64,000 nt of DNA from Enterobacter cloacae (GCF_013375935.1 NZ_CP056117.1:4340001-4404000); one strand, 5' to 3'. Positions 35,418-46,768 are shown, counted from the first letter of the stretch. Numbers and translations are program-made. Notes: generated from the letters alone by a model not told the origin.

Positions 35418-37149
35418 TGCGGTTATCCAGCTCAATAATCTGGTCAAACGCTTTGCGGGGATGGACAAACCGGCGGTCGCGCCGCTGAACTGTACCATTC
35501 ACAAAGGCTATGTGACCGGGCTGGTCGGCCCGGACGGCGCGGGTAAAACCACGCTGATGCGGATGCTGGCCGGGCTGCTGAAGCCGGATGAAGGCGCGGC
35601 AAGCGTGCTTGGCCTCGATCCGATTAAAGACGACGCGGCGCTCCACGGCATGCTCGGCTATATGCCGCAGAAGTTTGGCCTGTACGAAGATTTGACGGTG
35701 ATGGAAAACCTCAATCTGTACGCCGACCTGCGCAGCGTCACCGGCGAAACCCGGCAGAACACCTTTGCGCGCCTGCTGGAGTTTACCTCCCTCGGCCCGT
35801 TCACTGACCGGCTGGCGGGCAAGCTCTCCGGCGGGATGAAGCAGAAGCTGGGGCTGGCCTGTACGCTGGTGGGCGAGCCGAAAGTGCTGCTGCTGGATGA
35901 ACCCGGCGTGGGCGTGGACCCGATTTCCCGCCGCGAGCTGTGGCAGATGGTGCACGAGCTGGCGGGCGACGGCATGCTTATCCTCTGGAGCACCTCCTAC
36001 CTTGATGAAGCAGAACAGTGCCGCGACGTGCTGCTGATGAACGAAGGGGAACTGCTCTATCAGGGCGAACCCACTAAGCTGACGCAAACCATGGCCGGAC
36101 GCAGCTTCCTGCTGCACAGCCCGCAGGAGTCGAACCGCAGACTGCTCCAGCGGGTGCTGAAGCTCCCGCAGATCAGCGACGGGATGATTCAGGGACGTTC
36201 GGTGCGGGCGATCCTCAAAAAAGAGGCCACCGCCGACGATATCCGCCGGGCGCAGGGTATGCCTGAAATTGAGATGCAGGAAACTACCCCGCGCTTTGAA
36301 GACGCGTTTATCGATCTGCTGGGGGGCGCGGGAACCTCGGAGTCGCCGCTTGGCGCCATTCTGCACACGGTTGAAGGCACGGCGGGCGAAACGGTGATTG
36401 AAGCGAAATCGCTCACCAAGAAATTTGGCGACTTCGCCGCCACCGACAACGTCAACTTTGCCGTGAAGCGCGGCGAGATTTTTGGCCTGCTGGGGCCGAA
36501 CGGCGCGGGAAAATCGACCACCTTTAAAATGATGTGCGGCCTGCTGGTGCCGACCTCCGGCAAGGCGCTGGTGCTGGACATGGATCTCAAGGTCAGTTCC
36601 GGCAAGGCGCGCCAGCACCTGGGCTATATGGCGCAGAAGTTTTCCCTGTACGGCAACCTGACGGTTGAGCAGAACCTGCGCTTTTTCTCCGGCGTCTACG
36701 GCCTGCGGGGACGGGCGCAGAACGAGAAGATCGGCCGCATGTGCGACGCCTTCGGCCTGACCGACATCGCCTCCCAGGCGACCGACGCGCTGCCGCTCGG
36801 CTTCAAGCAGCGGCTGGCGCTGGCCTGCTCGTTGATGCATGAGCCGGATATCCTGTTTCTTGATGAACCCACCTCGGGCGTGGATCCCCTCACCCGCCGC
36901 GAGTTCTGGCTGCATATCAACAGCATGGTGGAGAAAGGGGTTACGGTGATGGTCACCACCCACTTTATGGACGAGGCGGAGTACTGTGACCGCATCGGGC
37001 TGGTTTACCGCGGCAAGCTGATTGCTCACGGCACGCCGGACGATCTGAAAGCGCAGGCCGCCGACGACGAACAGCCGGACCCGACCATGGAGCAGGCGTT
37101 TATCACCCTCATCCACGACTGGGATAAGGAGAATGCCCATGCGCAGTAA
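35410..37149 (+). CDS. ybhF: Double ABC ATPase YbhF
   Basis: 579 residues carrying two nucleotide-binding domains. First domain: Walker [10 protein letters not shown], signature [13 protein letters not shown], Walker [12 protein letters not shown]. Second: Walker [10 protein letters not shown], signature [13 protein letters not shown] (Ser-Gly-Gly replaced by Pro-Leu-Gly), Walker [12 protein letters not shown]. Powers the DrrA/NatA-type exporter with permeases YbhS and YbhR and adaptor YbhG. The unequal second signature suggests asymmetric sites, as in the E. coli protein. Overlaps both neighbours by a few bases. Confidence 0.96.
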   Translation: MNDAVIQLNNLVKRFAGMDKPAVAPLNCTIHKGYVTGLVGPDGAGKTTLMRMLAGLLKPDEGAASVLGLDPIKDDAALHGMLGYMPQKFGLYEDLTVMENLNLYADLRSVTGETRQNTFARLLEFTSLGPFTDRLAGKLSGGMKQKLGLACTLVGEPKVLLLDEPGVGVDPISRRELWQMVHELAGDGMLILWSTSYLDEAEQCRDVLLMNEGELLYQGEPTKLTQTMAGRSFLLHSPQESNRRLLQRVLKLPQISDGMIQGRSVRAILKKEATADDIRRAQGMPEIEMQETTPRFEDAFIDLLGGAGTSESPLGAILHTVEGTAGETVIEAKSLTKKFGDFAATDNVNFAVKRGEIFGLLGPNGAGKSTTFKMMCGLLVPTSGKALVLDMDLKVSSGKARQHLGYMAQKFSLYGNLTVEQNLRFFSGVYGLRGRAQNEKIGRMCDAFGLTDIASQATDALPLGFKQRLALACSLMHEPDILFLDEPTSGVDPLTRREFWLHINSMVEKGVTVMVTTHFMDEAEYCDRIGLVYRGKLIAHGTPDDLKAQAADDEQPDPTMEQAFITLIHDWDKENAHAQ

Positions 37150-38272
37150 CGCCCTCTCCTGGCGCCGGGTACGCGCCCTGTGCGTCAAAGAGACCCGCCA
37201 GATCGTGCGCGATCCCAGCAGCTGGCTGATTGCGGTGGTGATCCCCCTGCTGCTGCTGTTTATTTTCGGCTACGGCATTAACCTCGACTCCAGCAAGCTG
37301 CGGATCGGGATTTTGCTGGAGCAGCAGAGCGAAGAGGCGCTGGACTTCACCCACGCCATGACCGGCTCGCCCTACATCGATGCCACCATCAGCGACAGCC
37401 GACAGGAATTGATCCAGAAAATGCAGGCCGGGAAAATTCGCGGCCTGATCGTCATCCCGGTGGATTTCGCGGCCAACATGGCGCGCCCGGGCGCCGATGC
37501 GCCGATCCAGGTGATTACCGACGGCAGCGAGCCGAACACCGCGAACTTTGTGCAGGGCTACGCGGAGGGGATCTGGCAGCTATGGCAGTTGCAGCGCGCC
37601 GAGGACCGGGGGGAAAAGTTTGAACCGCTGATTGACGTGCAGACGCGCTACTGGTTTAACCCCGCCGCCATCAGCCAGCACTTTATTATTCCGGGCGCGG
37701 TGACCATCATCATGACGGTGATAGGGGCGATCCTCACCTCGCTGGTCATCGCCCGCGAATGGGAGCGCGGCACCATGGAGGCACTGCTCTCCACCGAAGT
37801 GACGCGCGTCGAGCTGCTGCTCTGCAAGCTCATCCCCTACTACTTCCTCGGCATGCTGGCGATGCTGCTCTGCATGCTTGTCGCGGTCTTTATCCTCGGC
37901 GTGCCGTACCGCGGTTCACTCATCGTGCTGTTCTTTATTACCAGCCTGTTTTTACTGAGCACGCTGGGAATGGGGCTGCTGATCTCCACCATCACCCGCA
38001 ACCAGTTTAACGCCGCGCAGGTGGCGCTTAACGCCGCCTTCCTGCCGTCGATTATGTTATCCGGGTTTATCTTCCAGATAGACAGTATGCCCGCGGTGAT
38101 CCGCGCCGTGACCTACGTCATCCCGGCGCGCTACTTTGTCAGCACGCTGCAAAGCCTGTTCCTGGCGGGGAATATTCCGGTGGTGCTGATTATTAACACC
38201 CTGTTCTTGATGGCGTCGGCGGTGATGTTTATCGGCCTGACGTGGCTGAAAACCAGACGGCGACTGGACTGA
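37139..38272 (+). CDS. ybhS: ABC exporter permease YbhS
   Basis: 377 residues, the same as E. coli. Two ATGs compete at 37133 and 37139; AAGGAG at 37126-37131 is 7 nt before the second and only 1 nt before the first, so the start is 37139 ([10 protein letters not shown]). ABC-2 permease: one N-terminal helix, a large periplasmic domain (about residues 45-170), then five helices with the [16 protein letters not shown] coupling motif. Partner of YbhR in the heterodimeric channel. Confidence 0.95.
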   Translation: MRSNALSWRRVRALCVKETRQIVRDPSSWLIAVVIPLLLLFIFGYGINLDSSKLRIGILLEQQSEEALDFTHAMTGSPYIDATISDSRQELIQKMQAGKIRGLIVIPVDFAANMARPGADAPIQVITDGSEPNTANFVQGYAEGIWQLWQLQRAEDRGEKFEPLIDVQTRYWFNPAAISQHFIIPGAVTIIMTVIGAILTSLVIAREWERGTMEALLSTEVTRVELLLCKLIPYYFLGMLAMLLCMLVAVFILGVPYRGSLIVLFFITSLFLLSTLGMGLLISTITRNQFNAAQVALNAAFLPSIMLSGFIFQIDSMPAVIRAVTYVIPARYFVSTLQSLFLAGNIPVVLIINTLFLMASAVMFIGLTWLKTRRRLD

Positions 38273-38281
38273 GGAGTAAGT

Positions 38282-39388
38282 ATGTTTCACCGTTTATGGA
38301 CACTGATCCGCAAAGAGCTGCAATCGCTGCTGCGCGAGCCGCAGACCCGCGCCATTCTGGTGCTGCCGGTGCTGCTTCAGGTTTTACTGTTTCCGTTTGC
38401 CGCCACGCTGGAGGTGACTAACGCCACCATCGCCGTCTACAACGAGGACAACGGCAGGCATTCCGTCGAGCTGACCCAGCGCTTCGCCCGCGCCAAAGCC
38501 TTTACCCACGTGCTTTTGCTGAAAAGCCCGCAGGAGATCCAGCCCACCATCGACACGCAGAAAGCGTTGCTGCTGGTGCGCTTCCCGGCGGATTTCTCCC
38601 GTAACCTGGACACCTTCCAGACCGCGCCGATGCAGCTGATCCTCGACGGGCGTAACTCCAACAGCGCCCAGATAGCGGCGAACTACCTGCAACAGGTGGT
38701 GAAGGATTACCAGCAGGAGCTGATGACGGGCAAACCTAAACCCAACAACAGCGAGCTGGTGGTGCGCAACTGGTATAACCCGAATCTGGACTACAAGTGG
38801 TTCGTGGTACCGTCGCTTATCGCCATGATCACCACCATCGGTGTGATGATCGTCACCTCGCTGTCCGTGGCCCGCGAGCGGGAACAAGGTACGCTCGATC
38901 AGCTGCTGGTCTCCCCGCTCGCCACCTGGCAGATCTTCGTCGGCAAGGCGGTGCCGGCGCTGATTGTCGCCACCTTCCAGGCCACCATCGTGCTGGGTAT
39001 TGGGATTTGGGCCTACCAGATCCCGTTCGCCGGTTCGCTGGCGCTGTTTTACTTCACGATGGTGATTTACGGCCTGTCGCTGGTAGGGTTTGGACTGCTG
39101 ATTTCCGCGCTCTGCTCCACGCAGCAGCAGGCGTTTATCGGGGTGTTTGTCTTTATGATGCCGGCGATTTTGCTTTCAGGGTACGTTTCGCCTGTTGAGA
39201 ACATGCCGGTATGGCTACAGGATTTGACGTGGATAAACCCGATTCGTCACTTTACGGATATCACCAAGCAAATCTATCTGAAGGATGCGAGTCTGGATAT
39301 TGTGTGGGGAAGCTTGTGGCCGCTACTGGTCATCGCGGCCACAACGGGCTCAGTGGCCTATGCGATGTTTAGACGAAACATCGCGTAG
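38282..39388 (+). CDS. ybhR: ABC exporter permease YbhR
   Basis: 368 residues, the same length as in E. coli; ATG at 38282 after GAGGAG. ABC-2 permease with an N-terminal helix, a periplasmic domain and five C-terminal helices including [16 protein letters not shown]. Completes the YbhGFSR exporter. Its last 39 bp overlap, antisense, the end of ybhQ, leaving no room for a separate terminator. Confidence 0.95.
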   Translation: MFHRLWTLIRKELQSLLREPQTRAILVLPVLLQVLLFPFAATLEVTNATIAVYNEDNGRHSVELTQRFARAKAFTHVLLLKSPQEIQPTIDTQKALLLVRFPADFSRNLDTFQTAPMQLILDGRNSNSAQIAANYLQQVVKDYQQELMTGKPKPNNSELVVRNWYNPNLDYKWFVVPSLIAMITTIGVMIVTSLSVAREREQGTLDQLLVSPLATWQIFVGKAVPALIVATFQATIVLGIGIWAYQIPFAGSLALFYFTMVIYGLSLVGFGLLISALCSTQQQAFIGVFVFMMPAILLSGYVSPVENMPVWLQDLTWINPIRHFTDITKQIYLKDASLDIVWGSLWPLLVIAATTGSVAYAMFRRNIA

Positions 39389-39760
39389 CTTTTTCTCTTT
39401 GGTGAGCAACGACACCACCGCAGGCCCTGCGAGGATAGCCAGACCCGCCAGGGCCAGCAGCAGGTTGTTTTGCAGCACGCGTGACAGCAGCCACAGGACG
39501 ATCATTGCCGCACCGAAATACCAGGTGGTGGTGAGCTCTTCGAGCACATCACCCACTTCACGCCAGCGCGCGTCGTGATGACGCTGTAAAAACAGCATCG
39601 ACAGCACGGTCACGCCGTAAAGCACGCATAAGCCTAAGCCAACACGCACCAGCGTGCCGCTCATCCAGCCCATCACCAGTACGGCCACGACCAGTAAATG
39701 CAACATTATCTGCCAGCAACTCAAACCGGTTGCGACACGAACGCGTTGTTGCCACTTCAT
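39350..39760 (-). CDS. ybhQ: Inner-membrane protein YbhQ
   Basis: 136 residues, matching E. coli YbhQ in length and order. Four hydrophobic helices, no enzymatic motif; function unknown. Overlaps ybhR tail to tail by 39 bp, so both ends are under joint constraint. Confidence 0.88.
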   Translation of the reverse strand: MKWQQRVRVATGLSCWQIMLHLLVVAVLVMGWMSGTLVRVGLGLCVLYGVTVLSMLFLQRHHDARWREVGDVLEELTTTWYFGAAMIVLWLLSRVLQNNLLLALAGLAILAGPAVVSLLTKEKKLRDVSSKHRIGH

Positions 39761-39893
39761 GGCTTCTCTCCTGAAGGATTTTTCTCTGCTAATTCAGACT
39801 ACCGCACTTTACGGAAAATTCCGTAACGCCGCATCTTTTTGTGACGCCTACTACACTTTATTTTCATCGGGATAGTCACCCAGGAAGGTGTTT

Positions 39894-40655
39894 ATGAGCA
39901 AAAAAACGCAGCATTTCTCGCTTAAGGTGCTGACGATAAACATTCATAAGGGCTTCACAGCATTTAACCGCCGCTTCATTTTACCGGAGCTGCGCGACGC
40001 GGTACGCACCGTCAGCGCCGATATTGTCTGCCTGCAGGAGGTCATGGGCGCCCACGAGGTGCATCCGATGCATTTCGAAAACTGGCCCGACACGCCCCAC
40101 TACGAATTTCTGGCGGATACCATGTGGAGCGATTACGCCTACGGGCGCAACGCGGTCTATCCGGAGGGGCATCACGGTAACGCCGTGCTGTCGCGTTATC
40201 CAATTGAACATTATGAGAATCGCGACGTCTCCGTTGGGGAGAGCGAAAAGCGCGGGCTGCTATACTGCCGCATCACGCCGCCGGACCTTGATTACCCCAT
40301 ACACGTGGGCTGCGTGCACCTGGGCCTGCGTGAAGCCCACCGTCAGGCCCAGCTGCAGATGCTGGCAGAGTGGACGAATGCGCTGCCCGAGGGCGAGCCC
40401 GTGGTGGTTGCCGGTGATTTCAACGACTGGCGGCAGCGCGCCAACCATCCGCTGAAGGTGAACGCGGGGCTGGAGGAGATTTTCACCCGCGCGCGCGGGC
40501 GTCCCGCACGGACGTTTCCGGTGCGCTTCCCCCTGCTGCGCCTGGACCGCATCTACGTTAAAAATGCCCATGCCAGCAGCCCGACGGCGCTGGCCTTACT
40601 CAACTGGCGACATCTCTCCGACCATGCCCCACTCAGCGCGGAGATACACTTATGA
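39894..40655 (+). CDS. ybhP: YbhP, endonuclease/exonuclease/phosphatase-family protein
   Basis: 253 residues; ATG at 39894 with AGGAAGG 6-12 nt before it. EEP-fold motifs are visible: TINIHKG, CLQEV (Glu), GDFND (Asp/Asn) and SDHAPL (Asp-His). The family includes Mg-dependent phosphodiesterases; YbhP's substrate is unknown, but its fixed linkage with clsB suggests phospholipid metabolism. Its stop overlaps clsB by 4 bp. Confidence 0.92.
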   Translation: MSKKTQHFSLKVLTINIHKGFTAFNRRFILPELRDAVRTVSADIVCLQEVMGAHEVHPMHFENWPDTPHYEFLADTMWSDYAYGRNAVYPEGHHGNAVLSRYPIEHYENRDVSVGESEKRGLLYCRITPPDLDYPIHVGCVHLGLREAHRQAQLQMLAEWTNALPEGEPVVVAGDFNDWRQRANHPLKVNAGLEEIFTRARGRPARTFPVRFPLLRLDRIYVKNAHASSPTALALLNWRHLSDHAPLSAEIHL

Positions 40656-41890
40656 AATGCACATGGCAGGAAGGTAACCGCATTACGCTGCTGGAAAACG
40701 GCGATAACTTTTATCCGGCGGTCTTTGAGGCGATTAGCCACGCACAGCAGAAAGTATTCCTGGAAACGTTTATCTGGTTTGAAGACGACGTTGGCCGACA
40801 GCTGCACGGCACGCTGCTGCAGGCCGCCCGGCGCGGTATAAAAATCGAGGTTCTGCTCGACGGGTATGGCTCGCCGGATCTCAGCGATGAATTTGTTAAT
40901 GAGCTCACCGCCGCGGGCGTGGTGTTCCGCTATTACGACCCCGGCCCGCGCCTGTTCGGCATGCGCACCAACCTGTTCCGCCGTATGCACCGCAAAATCG
41001 TGGTGGTGGACGAAACGGTAGCGTTCGTGGGCGGCATTAACTACTCCGCTGAGCATATGTCGGATTACGGTCCGGAGGCCAAGCAGGACTACGCCATCCG
41101 CATTGAAGGACCGGTGGTGCAGGACATTCAGCTGTTCGTGCTGGAAAACCTGCCCGGCAAAGAGGCCGCTCGCCGCTGGTGGCGACGCCGCCATCGCCCG
41201 GAAGAGAACCGCAAGCCGGGCGAAGCCCAGGCGCTGTTTGTCTGGCGGGACAACGAGGAGCATCGGGACGACATCGAGCGCCACTACCTGAAGATGCTGG
41301 CCAACGCCAAACGCGAGGTAATTATCGCCAACGCCTACTTCTTCCCCGGCTACCGTATTTTGCACGCCATGCGCAACGCGGCCCGACGCGGCGTGAGCGT
41401 GAAGCTCATCGTGCAGGGCGAGCCGGATATGCCGATTGTGAAGGTCGGTGCCCGTCTGCTCTACCGCTACCTGGTGAAAAGCGGCGTGCAGATCTATGAA
41501 TATCGCCGCCGCCCGCTGCACGGCAAAGTGGCCGTTATGGATGACCACTGGGCAACCGTCGGCTCCAGCAACCTCGATCCGCTGAGCCTGTCGCTCAATC
41601 TGGAGGCGAACCTGATTATTCACGATCGCCAGTTTAACCAGACCCTGCGCGACAACCTTCAGGGGCTTATCAAGAATGACTGCGTGCGGGTGGATGAATC
41701 CATGGTGCCGAAACGCAGCTGGTGGAACGTTGGCATCGGCGTGGTGGTGTTCCACTTCCTGCGCCACTTCCCGGCGATGGTGGGCTGGCTGCCCGCGCAC
41801 ACGCCGAAGCTGGCGCTGGTTGATCCTCCGGTTCAACCCGAAATGGAAACCCAGGACCGCGTTGAAGCGGAAGATGGAGGGAAAACCTGA
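40652..41890 (+). CDS. clsB: Cardiolipin synthase B
   Basis: 412 residues (E. coli ClsB 413). Phospholipase D superfamily with two HKD motifs: HRKIVVVD at about residues 113-120 and HGKVAVMD near residue 290. Makes cardiolipin from phosphatidylglycerol and can also make phosphatidylglycerol from phosphatidylethanolamine and glycerol. Middle gene of ybhP-clsB-ybhN; overlaps ybhN by 1 bp (TGATG). Confidence 0.95.
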   Translation: MKCTWQEGNRITLLENGDNFYPAVFEAISHAQQKVFLETFIWFEDDVGRQLHGTLLQAARRGIKIEVLLDGYGSPDLSDEFVNELTAAGVVFRYYDPGPRLFGMRTNLFRRMHRKIVVVDETVAFVGGINYSAEHMSDYGPEAKQDYAIRIEGPVVQDIQLFVLENLPGKEAARRWWRRRHRPEENRKPGEAQALFVWRDNEEHRDDIERHYLKMLANAKREVIIANAYFFPGYRILHAMRNAARRGVSVKLIVQGEPDMPIVKVGARLLYRYLVKSGVQIYEYRRRPLHGKVAVMDDHWATVGSSNLDPLSLSLNLEANLIIHDRQFNQTLRDNLQGLIKNDCVRVDESMVPKRSWWNVGIGVVVFHFLRHFPAMVGWLPAHTPKLALVDPPVQPEMETQDRVEAEDGGKT

Positions 41891-42852
41891 TGTCAAAATC
41901 GCATCCTCGCTGGCGGCTGGCGAAAAAAATACTCACCTGGCTGTTCTTTATTGCCGTCGCGGTACTGCTGGTGGTGTACGCCCAGAAAGTGGACTGGGAA
42001 GAGGTGTGGAAAGTTATCCGCAACTACAACCGGATGGTGCTGCTGGGGGCCGTTGGGCTGGTCATCGTGAGCTACCTGATGTACGGCTGCTACGACCTGC
42101 TCGGGCGTGCCTACTGCGGCCATAAGCTGGCAAAGCGGCAGGTGATGCTGGTGTCGCTCATCTGCTACGCCTTCAACCTGACGCTGAGCACCTGGGTGGG
42201 CGGCATCGGCATGCGCTATCGCCTGTACTCGCGCCTCGGATTACCCGGCGGAACCATCACCCGCATTTTCTCGCTGAGTATCACCACCAACTGGCTGGGA
42301 TACATCCTGCTGGGCGGGGTGATTTTCACCATCGGCGTCGTGCAGCTGCCTGCGCACTGGTATATCGATGAAGCAACGTTGCGCATTCTGGGCATTGTGC
42401 TGCTGTTGATTATCGCGGTCTATCTGTGGGCGTGCGCCTTTGCTAAACGTCGCCATATGACCATTAAAGGTCAGAAGCTGGTGCTGCCGTCGTGGAAGTT
42501 CGCCGTTCTGCAAATGGTGGTTTCCAGCGCCAACTGGATGGCGATGGGGGCAATTATCTGGCTGTTGATCGGGGAAGATGTGAACTACTTCTTCGTGCTG
42601 GGCGTGCTGCTGGTGAGCAGTATTGCCGGCGTGATAGTCCATATCCCGGCGGGCATTGGCGTGCTGGAGGCGGTATTTATTGCCCTGCTGGCCGGCGAGC
42701 ATGTCTCTCAGGGAACGATCATCGCTGCCCTCCTTGCGTACCGCATGATCTACTACTTCCTGCCGCTGGCGCTGGCAACGGTCTGCTATCTGGTGCTGGA
42801 AAGTCGGGCGAAGAAGCTGCGGGCGAAGAACGAGAAGGCGATGGCAAAATAA
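41890..42852 (+). CDS. ybhN: Inner-membrane protein YbhN (UPF0104/AglD family)
   Basis: 320 residues with about eight helices of the lysylphosphatidylglycerol synthetase transmembrane/UPF0104 family, with NLTLSTWVGGIGMRYRLYSRLG. Its association with clsB suggests a role at the membrane, perhaps phospholipid flipping or transport, but this is not proven. Ends with a strong terminator. Confidence 0.93.
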   Translation: MSKSHPRWRLAKKILTWLFFIAVAVLLVVYAQKVDWEEVWKVIRNYNRMVLLGAVGLVIVSYLMYGCYDLLGRAYCGHKLAKRQVMLVSLICYAFNLTLSTWVGGIGMRYRLYSRLGLPGGTITRIFSLSITTNWLGYILLGGVIFTIGVVQLPAHWYIDEATLRILGIVLLLIIAVYLWACAFAKRRHMTIKGQKLVLPSWKFAVLQMVVSSANWMAMGAIIWLLIGEDVNYFFVLGVLLVSSIAGVIVHIPAGIGVLEAVFIALLAGEHVSQGTIIAALLAYRMIYYFLPLALATVCYLVLESRAKKLRAKNEKAMAK

Positions 42853-42856
42853 AAGC

Positions 42857-42882
42857 AAAACGGCAACTTCGTTGCCGTTTTT
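42857..42882 (+). terminator. Terminator after ybhN
   Basis: AAAACGGCAAC/GTTGCCGTTTTT hairpin 5 bp past the stop. Confidence 0.9.
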
Positions 42883-42892
42883 AGGGTTTGTT

Positions 42893-42926
42893 CCCTCTCC
42901 CGTGGGAGAGGATCAGGGTGAGGGCA
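42893..42926. repeat. Dispersed CCCTCTCCC palindrome, copy 1
   Basis: CCCTCTCCCGTGGGAGAGG followed by ATCAGGGTGAGGGC. The same motif occurs near 47699, 56734-56760 and 58046-58106, always between genes that face each other or beyond operon ends. Confidence 0.75.
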
Positions 42927-42945
42927 TCAGACAGCGCCATCCTCA

Positions 42946-43653
42946 CTAACGACGGTTGCCGAAAATACGCAGCAGCATCAGGAACAGATTGATAAAGTCC
43001 AGATAAAGCGTCAGCGCGCCCAGAATTGAATATTTGCGCAGGTTAGCACTGTCGCGAACGTCAATCTGTTCACCGATATTTTTTAGCTTCTGGGTGTCAT
43101 AGGCGGTTAAGCCGACAAAGATGACGACACCGATATAGGTTACCGCCCACATCAGCGCTTCACTCTTCAGCCACAGGTTCACCAGCGACGCCAGCACAAT
43201 CCCAATCAGCCCCATAAACAGCATGCTGCCGAAACCGCTCAGATCGCGTTTGGTGGTGTAGCCGTACAGGCTCATCACGCCAAACATTCCACCGGTCACC
43301 ACAAACGTGCTGGCGATTGAGGAGTAGGTGTAGACGATGAAGATGCTGGAAAGCGTCAGCCCGGTCAGCGCCGAGTAGAGCATAAACAGCGTGGTCGCCA
43401 TCCCCGCGCTGAGCTTGTGCACCAGCCCGGAGAGGACGAACACCAGCGCCAGCTGCGCGATAATCAGCCCAAAGAAGGTGATTTTGCTGGAGAAGATGAA
43501 CATCATCAGTTCAGGCGTTTTTGCCGCATACCAGGCGATAAACGCGGTAAGCAGCAGGCCAACCGTCATCCAGCCATATACCTGAGCCATGTAGGTCTGC
43601 AACCCGCTACGGGTCTGCTGTACTATCGAATCGGAACGCGGAAATCGGTCCAT
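42946..43653 (-). CDS. ybhL: Bax inhibitor-1-family membrane protein YbhL
   Basis: 235 residues with seven predicted helices. Matches YbhL of the BI-1/YccA (TMBIM) family; homologues of this family can conduct protons or calcium, and the two Asp of the pH sensor region appear near the C-terminus (LTAYDTQKLKNIG and TLYLDFINLFLMLLRI). Physiological role unknown. Convergent with ybhN. Confidence 0.93.
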   Translation of the reverse strand: MDRFPRSDSIVQQTRSGLQTYMAQVYGWMTVGLLLTAFIAWYAAKTPELMMFIFSSKITFFGLIIAQLALVFVLSGLVHKLSAGMATTLFMLYSALTGLTLSSIFIVYTYSSIASTFVVTGGMFGVMSLYGYTTKRDLSGFGSMLFMGLIGIVLASLVNLWLKSEALMWAVTYIGVVIFVGLTAYDTQKLKNIGEQIDVRDSANLRKYSILGALTLYLDFINLFLMLLRIFGNRR

Positions 43654-43711
43654 GATTCACTCCTGATTAAGTAAACACACACGTTAAGACTAACACATCC
43701 TCATAAACCTG

Positions 43712-44164
43712 TTACCAGCGGCTGGCAGCCTGCTTGTCGCTGTCGCGCGATTCTACCCAGCGCTCGCCTTCCGGCGTCGCCTCACGCTTCCAGAACGGGG
43801 CTTTGGTTTTAAGGTAGTCCATGATGAACTCCCCTGCCGCAAAGGCGCTCCCGCGGTGCGCGCTGGTGACGCCGACAAACACAATCTCTTCGCCGGGCCA
43901 CATCTCACCGATGCGATGAATAACCGTAACGCGCCCCAGCGGCCAGCGGCCTCGCGCCTCTTCCACGATCGCCGCCAGCGATTTTTCGGTCATCCCCGGA
44001 TAGTGCTCGAGCGTCAACGCTTTTACGCTGTCGCCGAGGTTGTGGTTACGCACTTTTCCGGTGAAGGTCACGACCGCGCCGTCTTCATCGCGCTCTGCCA
44101 GCCAGCCGTATTCGGTACCAACGCTAAAGCGTTCAGGGCCGACCAGAATTCGGGTTTCCACCAT
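43712..44164 (-). CDS. moaE: Molybdopterin synthase catalytic subunit MoaE
   Basis: 150 residues, the same length as in E. coli; ATG at 44164 (MVETRILVGPERFSVG), 1 bp after moaD. Carries FTGKVRNHN and the catalytic Lys region in FMDYLKTKAPFWKRE. With MoaD it adds two sulfurs to cyclic pyranopterin monophosphate to make molybdopterin. Last gene of moaABCDE. Confidence 0.97.
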   Translation of the reverse strand: MVETRILVGPERFSVGTEYGWLAERDEDGAVVTFTGKVRNHNLGDSVKALTLEHYPGMTEKSLAAIVEEARGRWPLGRVTVIHRIGEMWPGEEIVFVGVTSAHRGSAFAAGEFIMDYLKTKAPFWKREATPEGERWVESRDSDKQAASRW

Positions 44165-44165
44165 T

Positions 44166-44411
44166 TTAACCCCCCGTAACCGGCGGGAAGAATGCCACTT
44201 CATCCCCTTCGGCCAGCGGGTGGGTCATTTCCACCAGCGTCTGGTTAACGGCGGCCAGCAGCTTGCCCTCGTCCAGCGCCAGCGCCCAGCGGTCGCTTTG
44301 CGCAGCCAGATGCGCGCGCAGGGCGGCGACGTTTTCAAAAGTAGCGTCCAGCGTCAGGCTGTCGGTATCCACCAGCTCGCGGACCTGGGCAAAAAAGAGC
44401 ACCTTAATCAT
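44166..44411 (-). CDS. moaD: Molybdopterin synthase sulfur carrier MoaD
   Basis: 81 residues; ATG at 44411 overlaps moaC by 8 bp. Ubiquitin-like fold, ending in the Gly-Gly tail (PPVTGG) that becomes a thiocarboxylate after MoeB adenylation. Confidence 0.96.
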   Translation of the reverse strand: MIKVLFFAQVRELVDTDSLTLDATFENVAALRAHLAAQSDRWALALDEGKLLAAVNQTLVEMTHPLAEGDEVAFFPPVTGG

Positions 44412-44889
44412 GGCTGTCCACCTTAAAATCACCGGATTTGCCGCCGCTTTTCGCCAGCAGACGCACCGGGCCAATCACCATATCCTTCTGCACCGCTTTG
44501 CACATATCGTAGATGGTCAGCGCCGCCACGGACGCTGCCGTCAGCGCCTCCATCTCCACGCCGGTCTTCCCGGTCAAGCGGCAGAGGGATTCAATACGCA
44601 CGCGGTTATGCTCCGGCTGCGCCTGCAGGTTCACCTCCACCTTGCTGAGCATCAGCGGATGGCAAAGCGGGATTAAGTCCCAGGTACGTTTTGCAGCCTG
44701 AATACCGGCGATGCGGGCGGTGGCAAACACGTCGCCCTTGTGATGGCTGCCGTCGATAATCATCGCCAGCGTCTGCGGCAGCATAGTGACGAACGCTTCA
44801 GCGCGCGCCTCGCGCACCGTTTCAGCCTTGGCGGAGACATCCACCATATGCGCTTCGCCGGCGGCGTTAATGTGGGTCAGTTGTGACAT
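44404..44889 (-). CDS. moaC: Cyclic pyranopterin monophosphate synthase MoaC
   Basis: 161 residues. Contains the MoaC signatures [19 protein letters not shown], the [13 protein letters not shown] segment and [22 protein letters not shown] with catalytic Lys/Asp (KAVQKDM). Converts the MoaA product 3',8-cyclo-GTP to cyclic pyranopterin monophosphate, the second step of Moco synthesis. Lies 3 bp after moaB. Confidence 0.97.
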   Translation of the reverse strand: MSQLTHINAAGEAHMVDVSAKAETVREARAEAFVTMLPQTLAMIIDGSHHKGDVFATARIAGIQAAKRTWDLIPLCHPLMLSKVEVNLQAQPEHNRVRIESLCRLTGKTGVEMEALTAASVAALTIYDMCKAVQKDMVIGPVRLLAKSGGKSGDFKVDSHD

Positions 44890-44892
44890 AGC

Positions 44893-45405
44893 TTATTTCT
44901 TTAAATGGGGATGAAAATTACACGGACGGGTACGGGCATCCAGCTGCGGGGCAATAATATTCTCCCACGCGGTGCGGCAGGCCTTAGTCGAACCCGGCAT
45001 GGCGAAGATCAGCGTGTTGTTCGCCACGCCCGCTACGGCGCGCGACTGAAGCGTGGAGGTGCCAATCTCTTCAAAGGAGAGCATGCGGAACACTTCACCG
45101 AAGCCTTCCACTTCGCGATCGAACAGCGGGAGCAGCGCTTCTGGCGCCTGGTCGCCTGCGGTAAAGCCGGTACCGCCGGTAATCAGCACCACCTGGACGT
45201 CCTCACCCGCAATCCACTGCGAGACCTGCGCGCGAATGGCGTAACGGTTCTCTTTGACGATCGCTTTATCAACAACCTGGTGTCCGGCTTCGTGTGCCGC
45301 CTCGCGCAGCCAGTGGCCGGAGGTGTCATCCTCTTCACCGCGACGATCGGAAACGGTAAGAATAGCAATGCGTGTCGGGATAAATTCTGCGCTTACCTGA
45401 CTCAT
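44893..45405 (-). CDS. moaB: Molybdenum cofactor protein MoaB
   Basis: 170 residues, MogA/MoaB fold with ITGGTGFTAGDQAPEAL and the TRIAILTVSDRRGEEDDTSG start. Binds molybdopterin; a MogA-like adenylyltransferase role is shown in some species, but E. coli MoaB is inactive in that step. Second gene of the moa operon. Confidence 0.96.
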   Translation of the reverse strand: MSQVSAEFIPTRIAILTVSDRRGEEDDTSGHWLREAAHEAGHQVVDKAIVKENRYAIRAQVSQWIAGEDVQVVLITGGTGFTAGDQAPEALLPLFDREVEGFGEVFRMLSFEEIGTSTLQSRAVAGVANNTLIFAMPGSTKACRTAWENIIAPQLDARTRPCNFHPHLKK

Positions 45406-45429
45406 CTTCTGGTTCCTTCTAAAGCCTGA

Positions 45430-46419
45430 TTACCCGCCGATATAAGACAGGTTCTGAGTAATTCCGGTATTGCCCTGATGCAGGAAATGGGTCTGCTTTT
45501 TGTGCGTCAGCGCCTCGGAAATGCGTGCTTCAAGCGCGTCCTGCTGGGCATCGTCTTCCAGCAAATCACGCAGATCGACGCCGCCATCTCCGAACAGGCA
45601 GAGGTGCAGTTTGCCCACGGAGGAGACGCGCAGGCGGTTGCAGCTGGCACAGAAGTCTTTCTCATAGGGCATGATAAGCCCGATTTCGCCTTCATAATCC
45701 GGGTGACAGAAGACCTGCGCCGGGCCATCGCTACGCTGGCGGATCTGATGGATCCAGCCGCGCTTCAGCAGTTCATCGCGCAGCACCATGCCGGAGATGT
45801 GATGCCGGCGGAACAGCTCGCTGCCCTCTCCGGTTTCCATCAGCTCAATAAAACGCAGTTGAATGCGGCGCGGTTTGATCCACGCCAGGAAGGTGTCCAG
45901 CTGATGGTGATTCACATCACGCATCAAAACGGTATTGACTTTGACCTTGTCGAAACCGGCCGTAAACGCCGCGTCAATGCCGTCCATCACCTGACGGAAC
46001 TTGTCCTGGCCGGTAATGGCGTGGAACTGACGGGCGTCAAGGCTATCGACGCTGACGTTAATCGCCGTCAGGCCCGCTTCGCGCCAGTTCGCCACGTCGC
46101 GCGCCATGCGATAGCCATTGGTGGTCACCGCAATCTGGCGGATACGCTCGTTTTCGCGCACGGCGGCAATGATGTCAGGGAAATCACGACGCAGGGAGGG
46201 TTCTCCCCCGGTCAGACGGACCTTTTCCGTACCGAGTTCAGAGAACGCACGCGTGACGCGGCGCACTTCATCCACGGAGAGAAAGCCGTTATTGGTGACG
46301 CTGCCAGGCTTATAGCCGTCGGGCAGACAGTAGGTGCAACGGAAGTTACACACATCGGTAATCGACAAACGTAAGTAGAAAAACTTACGCGCGAAAGCAT
46401 CAGTAAGTTGTGAAGCCAT
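45430..46419 (-). CDS. moaA: GTP 3',8-cyclase MoaA
   Basis: 329 residues, the same as in E. coli; ATG at 46419 with AAAGGTG upstream, just below the Moco riboswitch. Radical SAM enzyme: CNFRCTYC carries the SAM cluster, and [18 protein letters not shown] the second 4Fe-4S cluster that binds GTP; the GG tail (YIGG) is needed for activity. First committed step of molybdenum cofactor synthesis, made only when the riboswitch senses low Moco. Confidence 0.98.
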   Translation of the reverse strand: MASQLTDAFARKFFYLRLSITDVCNFRCTYCLPDGYKPGSVTNNGFLSVDEVRRVTRAFSELGTEKVRLTGGEPSLRRDFPDIIAAVRENERIRQIAVTTNGYRMARDVANWREAGLTAINVSVDSLDARQFHAITGQDKFRQVMDGIDAAFTAGFDKVKVNTVLMRDVNHHQLDTFLAWIKPRRIQLRFIELMETGEGSELFRRHHISGMVLRDELLKRGWIHQIRQRSDGPAQVFCHPDYEGEIGLIMPYEKDFCASCNRLRVSSVGKLHLCLFGDGGVDLRDLLEDDAQQDALEARISEALTHKKQTHFLHQGNTGITQNLSYIGG

Positions 46420-46424
46420 GTACA

Positions 46425-46530
46425 CCTTTCCAGATACGGGAGGCACAGTCATTTCTTTCTGTACCCTGGTGGCAAATCCGCCACGGCCAGGGCGCCATAT
46501 CTCTCGACACAGGCGCCAGGGCTAGAGTGT
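46425..46530 (-). promoter_or_regulatory. Moco riboswitch leader of moaA
   Basis: The minus strand between 46530 and the moaA start reads ACTCTAGCCCTGGCG, then TGGCCGTGGCGG, then TTGCCACCAGGG, then GCCTCCCGTATCTGGAAAGG. These blocks match the E. coli moaA leader (Moco RNA motif) in order and spacing as I recall it, including the CACTCTAGCC entry and the ribosome site within the final stem. Moco binding lowers translation of moaA. Confidence 0.85.
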
Positions 46531-46768
46531 ATGTTTTCAGTTTTGAAAACGTGGTTATGGCGATAGTAGCGTGGAAATCTCCACTGCGCCATTCTCGCTT
46601 TTCGCTATATAAATTTATACATAACGGTGTTATCGTGCATTTTCACTACAGAATACGCAAAAACAGCGCTTTCGCATTGATATACGTCATTATGGATTGT
46701 GAGAAGCATCGTCTTTTAGGGGTAGTTGCGTTACTGTGACGCAAGATAAAACAGGATAAGGAATGGGT

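Noticed and set aside
35380-37188. 602-codon open frame antisense to ybhF
   Set aside because: GC-rich codon shadow of a well-conserved double ABC ATPase; His/Arg/Gln-rich with no domain.
40553-41896. 447-codon open frame antisense to clsB
   Set aside because: Shadow of clsB, which has both HKD motifs; no ribosome site or recognisable family.
46410-46739. 109-codon plus-strand frame between moaA and ybhK
   Set aside because: Antisense to the Moco riboswitch leader; no ribosome site.
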